Source of the DNA: Burkholderia sp. PAMC 26561
GTDB lineage: Bacteria; Pseudomonadota; Gammaproteobacteria; Burkholderiales; Burkholderiaceae
Assembly: GCF_001557535.2 (NCBI RefSeq)
Contig: NZ_CP014310.1
Location: 434,001-498,000 of the forward strand
Direction: 5' to 3'
Length of the DNA stretch: 64,000 nt
Shown here: positions 56,619-64,000 of the stretch, in pieces
How the letters are laid out: the number at the start of each line of letters is the position of its first letter
Position numbering within the stretch: position 1 is the first letter of the stretch
Notes under the pieces: generated by a model
The model's database searches: none
Told to the model about the DNA's origin: nothing
Seen by the model: only the letters and a program-made list of their open reading frames with translations
Made by a program: the position numbers and the translations under genes

Positions 56619-56915
56619 TCAAGCTCCTTTGTTCGACGACTTCCTGGATGGGGCGAGCTGGTCGATCAACGTGACCAGCTCCAACAACATGCCCAGATCG
56701 AAGCAGCACACTGACGCGATGGCGTCGTCGTGGACAGTCGGTGTGCCCCAGTCGGTCCATTCGCGCGCAATGCTAAAGCTGCCACGTTCTGTATCGCGCA
56801 GAAGCAATGTCTCGGTGCCTGCGACGCGGCGCTCCTTCAGAACGGGAAAGCGTTGGCCCCTGAGGGGATGGAACGGGTGACGAATCTCAGCCCATCCCAA
56901 ATGCTCGCTGAGCAC
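56619..56915 (-). CDS. DUF5372-like protein of the serine-recombinase element
   Basis: A 98-aa protein with R-H-P-F-H-P-L-R-G-Q-R-F-P-V-L and G-S-F-S-I-A-R-E-W-T-D-W, the DUF5372 pattern, found beside serine recombinases and DUF6788 genes. It begins with GTG 31 bp inside the right attachment end. In the circular form it would lie directly downstream of the recombinase gene. Confidence 0.7.
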   Translation of the reverse strand: MLSEHLGWAEIRHPFHPLRGQRFPVLKERRVAGTETLLLRDTERGSFSIAREWTDWGTPTVHDDAIASVCCFDLGMLLELVTLIDQLAPSRKSSNKGA

Positions 56916-56946
56916 TTGTGCAGTTCGCGCTGACCGTCCCCACTGT

Positions 56947-57955
56947 GTCGGACCGAATTGCGCAAACGATCGTCAAGCTTCTGATCGAACCGATACTCGA
57001 TCCCGTGTTTCATCCAGACTCATATGGATACCGGCCGGGCAAATCGGCTAAGCAGGCAGTTGCTGTCACGCGAAAGCGGTGTTGGCAATATGACTGGGTC
57101 GTGGAATTTGACATCAAGGCGGCATTTGATCAGATCGATCATGCGTTGTTGATGAAGGCGGTGCGACGCCACATCAAGGATGACTGGATCTTGCTATATA
57201 TCGAGCGGTGGTTAACTGCGCCGTTCGAAACTGCAGACGGTACCCGTTTGCCTCGGCAGAGGGGGACTCCGCAGGGCGGGGTTGTTAGTCCCATCTTGAT
57301 GAATCTGTTCATGCATTAGGCGTTTGACTGCTGGATGTCGCGGACTTACCAACAACTCCCTTTCGCTCGCTATGCCGATGACGCGGTAGTTCACTGCCGA
57401 AGTCGCGAGCAGGCGGAAGAAGTGATGCGGGCCATTGCATCGCGGCTGGATGAGTGTGGTTTGACGATGCATCCGGAGAAGTCAAAGATCGTGTATTGCA
57501 AGGACGGTAACCGCACTTTAGCTTATTCGAACGTGCAATTTACCTTTCTCGGTTTTACGTTTAGGCCCGAGAGGCAAGGAGCAGGTACAACCGGCTATTT
57601 ACCAGTTTCTTGCCGGCAGCGAGCAACGATGCGCTGAAGCGGATGCGGCAAACGGTGCGGAGTTGGTGGATACATCGTCGGACTCCAGCCACGCTCGATG
57701 ACCTCGCGCAGCAATGCAATCCAACGATACAAGGGTGGTGGAATTACTATGGGGCGTTCTATCGAACGGCAATGCATGCGATCTTCCAATTTGTGGATCG
57801 GAAGCTCGAGTGCTGGGCCCGACGGAAGTTCAAGACACTGTCGCGACACAAACGGCGTAGCGCTGAATGGCTCCGCAAAATGGCGGCTGTCTATCCTCGG
57901 TTGTTCGTTCACTGGCGTATCGTTTGGGGCACCGGTTGGCTGACGGGAGCCGTAT
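56947..57955 (+). pseudogene. ltrA: Group II intron 2 maturase, 3' part
   Basis: Continues S-D-R-I-A-Q-T-I-V-K-L-L-I-E-P, F-H-P-D-S-Y-G-Y-R-P-G, G-T-P-Q-G-G-V-V-S-P-I-L, then a TAG at 57317-57319 where Tyr is expected (M-H-x-A-F-D), the catalytic Y-A-D-D, and a one-base loss near 57597 before the maturase domain (F-L-P-A-A-S-N-D-A-L, W-W-N-Y-Y-G-A-F-Y). The stop at 57953-57955 lies in domain V. With the 14.8 kb insertion, the stop and the shift, it is dead. Confidence 0.9.
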
Positions 57956-57980
57956 GAGGCGAGAGTCTCACGTACGGTTC
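57947..57980 (+). ncRNA. Group II intron 2 domain V
   Basis: A 34-nt hairpin beginning GAGCCGTATGAGG and ending CGTACGGTTC, the classical bacterial domain V form. A domain VI-like hairpin (GCGAGAGGC...) leads to the 3' end near 58020. Confidence 0.88.
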
Positions 57981-58020
57981 TGCGAGAGGCTTGAGGTGAA
58001 ACCCCTCGGGCCTACTTACC

Positions 58021-59157
<1,137 letters not shown>

Positions 59158-59171
59158 CGGGAATCACAGTA

Positions 59172-59309
59172 TCTAGCTTGAAATCCTCCGCAAGCGGTGC
59201 CAATGAGGCGTTATCGCCGATGGCTGCAGAGGTCGTGGACCGGGAAACGCTGCCGACGCCAATTGCTCACGCACGCAGGCTCAGCATCGGGACAGGGCAG
59301 GTCTTTTAG
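59172..59309 (+). pseudogene. C-terminal tail of an upstream gene, possibly TniA/TnsB
   Basis: Open frame without start: L-K-S-S-A-S-G-A-N-E-A-L-S-P-M-A-A-E-V-V-D-R-E-T-L-P-T-P-I-A-H-A-R-R-L, ending 25 bp before tniB. Its position directly upstream of tniB fits the end of a TniA transposase, but there is no motif to prove it. Confidence 0.35.
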
Positions 59310-59334
59310 GACGAGATAGTGAAGGGGGTGTGCA

Positions 59335-60312
59335 ATGTCCATCGAAATTCCACGGCCAATCGACCCCTCGATTCACCCACTGGCCACCGGTAACTATCGT
59401 ATCGCAACGCCCGCCATACAGGAACTCTACGACCTCGTCGCTCGTTGCCTTCGCTATCGAATCACGGGCGCTCTCATCTACGGCCCGTCTCGGATCGGCA
59501 AGACGCGAGCGATCGAGTATGTGCGGCTCTTGTTCGCCCGAAACTATCCGAAGGTGACGACGTACCATGCGCAATGCGAGCACAAGCCGCGCCACGCCGA
59601 AGGACCGTTCTTTTCCAACCTCCTTTCAGCGGTCGGTTACCCGCAGCCGGACACGGGCGGGAACCCGTCGAAACGCATGAGACTGAGCGCCAAGATCCGC
59701 GAAGCGGCTGCACGAGCCGGTAGCGGCGTTGTTGTTCTCTTTTGCGACGAGGCGCAGCGGCTGAACGAGAACGAATACGAGTGGCTTCGCGACGTCCACG
59801 ACGCACTTGACCGGCAACAAATCAAGCTCTTTACGTTCCTAGTCGGTCAGCAGGAGTTGCTCGCGCAAAAGACGGGCCTTCAGATCGCCAACAAGACGCA
59901 GATTGTGGCGCGCCTGATGGTCGAGGAGATGGCGTTCTATGGTGTCAGGAACGCCGACGACGTCGCGACGTGCCTGCTGGGCTATGACGAGACAACGTAT
60001 CCTCAAGGCAACGATTGGACGTTCACCCGTTTCTACGTTCCACAAGCGTTCGACGCTGGATATCGCCTGATGGACGACGCTCATGTTTTATGGAATGCCT
60101 TCGAGGAAGCGCATAACAAAGCCTGTCTTCCCGGTCGTTTAGAGATTCCGATGAAATCCTTCGTTAGGGCAGTGGAAATCGGTGTTAAAGAGAGTGAGCT
60201 TCGCGACGATGCGCAATACCGCCCGGGTTCGACGATGTGGGCTCACGCCGTGCGCCACTGCGGTTACGTTCAAACTCGCCATGCCACCGGTAACGTACTC
60301 GCGACGGCCTGA
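59335..60312 (+). CDS. tniB: TniB/TnsC-like AAA ATPase
   Basis: A 325-aa ATPase. Walker A G-P-S-R-I-G-K-T-R (residues about 50-58), Walker B V-V-V-L-F-C-D-E-A-Q-R-L-N, sensor-like L-F-T-F-L-V-G-Q-Q-E-L. This is the TniB/TnsC family that couples target choice to the TniA/TnsB transposase in Tn5053/Tn7-like elements. It overlaps the tniQ start by 32 bp. No TnsA or intact TnsB is in the window. Confidence 0.85.
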   Translation: MSIEIPRPIDPSIHPLATGNYRIATPAIQELYDLVARCLRYRITGALIYGPSRIGKTRAIEYVRLLFARNYPKVTTYHAQCEHKPRHAEGPFFSNLLSAVGYPQPDTGGNPSKRMRLSAKIREAAARAGSGVVVLFCDEAQRLNENEYEWLRDVHDALDRQQIKLFTFLVGQQELLAQKTGLQIANKTQIVARLMVEEMAFYGVRNADDVATCLLGYDETTYPQGNDWTFTRFYVPQAFDAGYRLMDDAHVLWNAFEEAHNKACLPGRLEIPMKSFVRAVEIGVKESELRDDAQYRPGSTMWAHAVRHCGYVQTRHATGNVLATA

Positions 60313-60922
60313 TGAGCGGGGATTGTCTCGGTTCCCGATTCTGTCGCTGGACGAGGAAATGCTCGCTCCGGCGCTTGGCTACGTGTTCGATCCAAAGTGG
60401 ATCTGGCCGCACGAATCTATCCTGTCGATACTATGGAAGTTCGTCCTTGCCAATCGATTGCCGGGCCATCTTGTTGCCAATCAAGTGAATGCAAAAGTCG
60501 ATCCCTATGAGGGGGTGCTTCCCAGCCGCGCATTCGTTGATGTTCGAAATCTCTCGGATACGTTGGGCGTCTCCACGCGACTCTTGCGGCGATCGCTTCT
60601 GGCGGGCTCCGAGCATCGGCAGTGTTGCGCAAGCTTCAGATATTGCCGGTTATGTTCAGGCCTCGGCTATCACAGCGTGTTGTTTCAACGGCCGAGCGAG
60701 AGCATTTGTCCGGTTCACAAGGTTCCTTTGGAAACATCTTGCCGCAGTTGTGGTCGAGCGACATCGTACTCGATCAACGCGTTCGTTCTCGAAGCGCCGT
60801 TCCGTTGCTGCTTTTGCAGAACCCGCTTTGGCAGCCCGTTTTCAATCTCGAATCCGAGGCCGATTCGCAGGGAAGGGCGAATAGCGATCAACCGCCGAGG
60901 AATTGCTCGGGGTCTCGAATAA
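60281..60922 (+). CDS. tniQ: TniQ-family protein (short)
   Basis: A 213-aa TniQ/TnsD-type targeting protein. The N-terminal TniQ domain ends in the zinc motif Y-C-R-L-C...G-Y-H-S-V-L-F-Q...C-P-V-H...C-R-S-C-G, followed by another C-C-F-C. TniQ proteins are usually longer, so the C-terminal part is probably lost or frame-disrupted before the IS110 at about 61014. 60923-61013 holds no gene. Confidence 0.8.
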   Translation: MPPVTYSRRPDERGLSRFPILSLDEEMLAPALGYVFDPKWIWPHESILSILWKFVLANRLPGHLVANQVNAKVDPYEGVLPSRAFVDVRNLSDTLGVSTRLLRRSLLAGSEHRQCCASFRYCRLCSGLGYHSVLFQRPSESICPVHKVPLETSCRSCGRATSYSINAFVLEAPFRCCFCRTRFGSPFSISNPRPIRREGRIAINRRGIARGLE

Positions 60923-61127
60923 CGGGCTTAACTATGAAACCCAACCAGGATAGCAGTTACGCGTTAACCCGATGCGCAAAACCGGCGTCACACCCGAACA
61001 ACGCGAGTTGAATGATATGGACGCTCCCCACCTAACGTGGTGTTTGACGTTAATGGCACTGCCGCAACAGAAATGCAAAATAGGGTAGATCATATTAGCT
61101 TCGCCGGTTAATCAAAGGGGATCCGTC

Positions 61128-62108
61128 ATGACACATACCGTCGTTGGTGTGGATATCGCAAAGAACGTGATGCAAGTTCACTGGGTTGATCCTCAGACGG
61201 GCGAGGTCGTGAATCGACCGATAAAGCGAGCCGCTTTTCTCGAATATTTTGCTAACCGCTCGCCTTGTCTGATAGGAATGGAGTCGTGCAGCGGGTCACA
61301 ACATTGGGCGCGGCAACTGGTCCAGATGGGTCACCAGGTAAAGTTAATGCCGGCAAAGTTCGTGAAAGCGTTCAATATTGCAAACAAAAGCGATGCTGCC
61401 GACGCACGTGCCATATGGATGGCGACTCAGATGCAAAGCAAGCCTGTGGCAATAAAGACAGAGTCTCAACAAGCTGTCCTAGCATTGCATAGGATGCGTC
61501 AGCAGCTCATCAAATTTCGAACGATGCAGATCAATAGTCTGCGAGGCTTGCTCACCGAATACGGCGAAGTCATCGGCACTGGCCGCGCTGCTTCAGAGAA
61601 AGGCATAATCGGAGTTTTCGCCCGACTATCAGATCGGTTGCCTATGATGTTGATCGATACGCTTCGTGAGCAGTGGAACGGGGTTGATGAGATCGATCGG
61701 CAAGTCGCGCAGATTGAACGGCGTTTAAATGAATGGATGAAGAACAATGAGGCCGTCAAGGCGATTGCAGCCATCCCGGGCGTCGGATTGCTTAGCGCGA
61801 CGGCGGCGGTTGCAACGATGGGCGACGCAGGAACGTTCAAGTCCGGCAGGAAGTTCGCGGCGTGGCTTGGTCTTGTTCCCGCGCAGAGCGGCTCCGGAGG
61901 CAAGGTAGCGTTACTCGGCATAAGTAAGCGAGGCGATACCTATCTCAGAACATTACTCGTGCATGGCGCTCGAAGCGTTATCTATCATGTCAAAGAGCCC
62001 GGGGCGTGGGTGGAACAGATGAAACTACGGCGTCCACTAAATGTCGTCATAGTAGCCATGGCAAACAAATTGGCTCGAATTATATGGGCAGTGCTCGCCC
62101 ATCAAAAG
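61128..62108 (+). pseudogene. IS110 transposase, main part (interrupted)
   Basis: DEDD recombinase: V-V-G-V-D-I-A-K-N-V-M-Q-V-H, G-M-E-S-C-S-G-S-Q-H-W, N-K-S-D-A-A-D-A-R-A-I-W, C-terminal A-I-P-G-V-G-L-L-S-A-T-A, F-A-A-W-L-G-L-V-P, and the Ser region S-G-S-G-G-K. Interrupted at A-H-Q-K; after the IS903 insertion and its duplication the frame ends P-Y-Q-K-G-H-K-S-V-R-P-I-stop at 63283-63285. Excision would restore a 338-to-342-aa protein. Confidence 0.92.
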
Positions 62109-63237
62109 GGCGTTGTTGCAAAAAGCGATCGCTGCAGGGGGTGACGTTTACGCGCAACGGTCGTGGAGCTGCCTCTGTTAACTCGCGGAGGAATTGCGTA
62201 GATTCTCGATATTTGGCGGGAAGATGCGCAAGGACAAACGCAAGAGCCGCGAGCCTAAAGGCGTATATCGAGTCAGGAACTGGCCGGAGTACAACGCAGG
62301 GCTGATCGCACGAGGCAGCTTGACCATGTGGATCGACGAGAGCGCATTCACGAGCGGGAGCGAGACGAGACCTGTCAAGCGCGGCAGGCCGCAGGTCTAC
62401 TCCGACCCAGTGATTCAGGCCGTGCTCACGCTCAAGCACGTTTATCATTTGACGCTTCGGGCTGCTCAGGGCTTTGTGCAAAGTCTTCGCAAACTCGCAT
62501 TTGGGGACCTGCCGGTGCCCAACTATACGACGCTAAGCCGCCGTTCACAGGAGCTTCAGGTCACGTTGCCCGAGATGTCGAGCGGCGACCCGATTCATCT
62601 GGTTATCGATAGTACGGGCGTGAAGGTCTTTGGTGAAGGCGAATGGAAGGTGCGCAAGCACGGCTACTCCAAGCGGCGGACCTGGCGTAAGGTCCATCTT
62701 GGGCTGGACGTGAAGACGGGCCAGATACGCGCGGCGCTGATGACGCATCAGGACGTCGACGACGCAAGTGCATTGCCGGGTTTGTTGGCGCAGATTCCTA
62801 CCGATGAACCTATCGATACGGTAGGCGGTGACGGTGCCTACGATACAAAGCAGTGCCATAAGGTGATTGACGGGCGCAGCGCTACGCCGTCGATTCCGCC
62901 ACGCGAGGGGGCGAAGCCTTGGCCTGAGGGTACGCCCGGAGCAAGCTGGCGAAATGAAGCGATCAACGGAATTGCGCGAGACGGCCGGGACGAATGGAAG
63001 AAGCACAGTGGCTACCATCGACGTTCGCTGATCGAAAATACGATGTACCGGTTTAAAACGCTCACGGGGAATTGTCTTTCGGCGCGCTGCATTGGTTCAC
63101 AAGCGACGGAGGTCGCCATCCGTGTTGGCATCATCAACCATATGGTCACACTTGCACGCCCGCAGTCCGTGCGTATTTCATGAATTTCGAATCGCGGGTG
63201 TACGCCCGCCTGAACTGTCGATTTTTGCAACAACGCC
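62109..63237 (+). mobile_element. IS5-family (IS903-group) element
   Basis: 1129 bp with perfect terminal repeats GGCGTTGTTGCAAAAA. The 9-bp duplication CATCAAAAG is at 62100-62108 and 63238-63246, the size typical of the IS903 group. A recent insertion by its exact ends. Confidence 0.95.
62224..63183 (+). CDS. IS903-group transposase
   Basis: A 319-aa DDE transposase. M-R-K-D-K-R-K-S-R-E-P-K-G-V at 62224, V-I-D-S-T-G-V-K (first Asp), V-G-G-D-G-A-Y-D-T (second Asp), Y-H-R-R-S-L-I-E-N-T-M-Y-R (Glu). Intact and inside intact ends, so the element may be active. A degraded relative is at 36030-36228. Confidence 0.93.
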   Translation: MRKDKRKSREPKGVYRVRNWPEYNAGLIARGSLTMWIDESAFTSGSETRPVKRGRPQVYSDPVIQAVLTLKHVYHLTLRAAQGFVQSLRKLAFGDLPVPNYTTLSRRSQELQVTLPEMSSGDPIHLVIDSTGVKVFGEGEWKVRKHGYSKRRTWRKVHLGLDVKTGQIRAALMTHQDVDDASALPGLLAQIPTDEPIDTVGGDGAYDTKQCHKVIDGRSATPSIPPREGAKPWPEGTPGASWRNEAINGIARDGRDEWKKHSGYHRRSLIENTMYRFKTLTGNCLSARCIGSQATEVAIRVGIINHMVTLARPQSVRIS

Positions 63238-63246
63238 CATCAAAAG

Positions 63247-63285
63247 CCTTATCAGAAAGGTCACAAGAGCGTTCGACCCATCTGA
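63247..63285 (+). pseudogene. IS110 transposase, C-terminal 12 codons
   Basis: Last codons P-Y-Q-K-G-H-K-S-V-R-P-I and TGA, separated from the main part by the IS903 element. K-G-H-x-S-x-R-P is a usual IS110 C-terminus. Confidence 0.88.
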
Positions 63286-63560
63286 CACCAAGTTTAAAGG
63301 CACGATGCTGTAGGAAAGGATGGAGTGTCCAAAGTTGCGGCGGTATTTGAGTGTAATGACAGAGCAGGTCGGACCTGGGATTCACCAAGCCTGAAAATTT
63401 GTCTGAGCCACTGAGCTCGTGAGTTGAATGAGGCGTGAATCCGCGGATTTCATAGGGGCCCGCAGCGAAGCAGGCTGCAATAAGGCCGTATGTAGAACTG
63501 CAGCCCATCCTGTCCGTCACGCACTGAAAGACCTGGCGCAAAGGGGGGCGTCCATGTAGA

Positions 63561-64000
63561 CATTTTTATACGCGCGCTGTTGACAGAATTAAGTCGGTAT
63601 ACGACAGATGGTTTTTCATTTTCGGACAACCTGTATCCCACATTTCTACGTAAAACAACCGCGAGCATCCCGCGATGTTCGTATCCAGCACAAAATTTAC
63701 AAAGTAATTCGCACGACGAAGTAATTAATAAATCCGTCGAGGGCTATCGAAGATGCTTTGTCAAGATGGGTAATTGTTTGTGGCCTGAGGCCCCGTTTCT
63801 ATATGAAATCCAACGCCTTTCCAGAGGGTAGGGCGCATGGCGATCACTCTCTGGATCATCAGGCAAAGCCTCGAAGATGAGGCTCTGTCGCTTGCTTTCG
63901 TCTGATAGTATCTTAGGGGAAACCCGCTGCAAAACGTCGGGATTAAACCCGAAAACGCGAATTGACAGGTTTATACGCGTAGTGTTGACAAAATCATATT
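63561..64000. repeat. Repeated ACGCG..TTGA motifs, possible transposon end
   Basis: TATACGCG...TGTTGACAGAAT at 63567-63590, ACGCGAATTGACAG at 63954-63967, TATACGCG...TGTTGACAAAAT at 63972-63995, and ACGCGAGTTGAAT at 61001-61013 on the other side of the IS110. No credible gene is present from 63286 to 64000. The repeats may be transposase-binding sites at the end of the TniB-TniQ transposon. Confidence 0.4.

Larger units (their letters stand above)
42110..56946. mobile_element. Large-serine-recombinase element inserted in the intron maturase
   Basis: 14.84 kb. Its ends share a GT (42108-42109 and 56945-56946). Removing one copy plus the element rejoins GGAATTCCGACG-GT-GTCGGACC, an attB-like site with the inverted repeat CCGAC/GTCGG around the GT core, and restores the maturase frame. 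Own genes on the minus strand are DUF5372 and DUF6788 proteins at the right end and a large serine recombinase reaching the left end. It carries IS3 copy 2 and IS21-B. Confidence 0.8.
37076..58020 (+). mobile_element. Group II intron 2, disrupted by three insertions
   Basis: 5' end GTGTG at 37076, matching the GUGYG consensus. Domain I and linker sequence continues at 37076-37114, 38799-39199 and 41774-41861. The maturase gene is 41862-42109 plus 56947-57955. Domain V is at 57947-57980, and the 3' end is near 58020, fixed by the IS30 reading frame. The insertions are an IS3 (37115-38795), an IS21 (39205-41768) and a serine-recombinase element (42110-56946). Without them the intron is about 1.9 kb. 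Confidence 0.88.
61014..63560 (+). mobile_element. IS110-family element C (IS1111-like), interrupted by an IS903-group IS
   Basis: ATGGACGCTCCCC at 61016 and the complement GGGGGGCGTCCAT at about 63543-63555 are short subterminal inverted repeats of the IS1111 type. The transposase is 61128-62108 plus 63247-63285. The about 255-bp noncoding tail (63286-63540) is in the position where IS1111-group elements encode their bridge RNA (inference). Confidence 0.75.

Noticed and set aside
63580..63831. 83-codon frame near the right edge
   Set aside because: No family features; it lies in the AT-rich, repeat-bearing end region.

Overview
The window looks like a heavily rearranged catabolic plasmid, chromid or genomic island of a Burkholderiaceae bacterium (Paraburkholderia, Caballeronia or Burkholderia type). 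The evidence is a four-component anthranilate dioxygenase locus in the andAc-Ad-Ab-Aa order with a divergent AraC-type regulator, a Porin_4 general porin, Liv-type ABC transporters, and the mix of IS families (IS3, IS5, IS21, IS30, IS110, IS630). No rRNA, tRNA or CRISPR array was seen.

Layout. 1-3.1 kb: the 3' end of a group II intron inside an IS5 transposase, an intact SDR oxidoreductase, and scraps of IS110, IS3 and a tyrosine recombinase. 3.6-12.2 kb: accessory catabolic genes (AhpD-like, RidA-like, AraC regulator, an asparaginase-fold protein, lipocalin-like, MFS, SphA/MetA-like outer-membrane protein, alpha/beta hydrolase), ending in a chimera of an oxygenase reductase and LivH. 12.2-16.4 kb: livM-livG-livF followed by decayed etfB and etfA. 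16.8-21.5 kb: andAa-Ab-Ad-Ac (minus strand) and a frameshifted andR. 22.7-35.9 kb: porin, frameshifted Liv substrate-binding protein, MIO-type amino-acid lyase, LivH, a dead IS630, then a compact operon of reductase, Rieske oxygenase alpha and beta, isochorismatase-fold hydrolase, SDR and dienelactone hydrolase fused to an NTF2-like domain.

36.2-58.3 kb is one IS30 element that has become a set of nested insertions. The IS30 transposase is split by a group II intron. The intron is cut by an IS3, an IS21 and a 14.8 kb large-serine-recombinase element. The recombinase gene of that element is cut by a second IS21. Its istA is cut by a recombinase-in-trio (RIT) element, whose ritB is cut by an IS5, which itself holds an ORF-less group II intron. 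Most junctions can be closed in frame from the sequence, often with target duplications. 58.3-64 kb: the IS110 gene that IS30 landed in, a TniB-TniQ pair of a Tn7/Tn5053-like transposon, another IS110 split by an IS903-group element with a 9-bp duplication, and repeated ACGCG..TTGA motifs that may be the transposon end.

How the genes may work together (inference): the porin, MFS, SphA-like protein and Liv transporter take up an aromatic amino acid or related nitrogen compound. The lyase, hydrolases, RidA-like protein and Rieske oxygenases deaminate, hydrolyse and open it. Anthranilate is then cleared by AndA. A shared XylS-like operator, TGCG-N7-GGATA, lies upstream of at least three of these units and may bind the paralogous AraC regulators. 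Several genes carry single-base frameshifts, mostly one-base losses, so the region is either decaying or carries residual sequencing errors.
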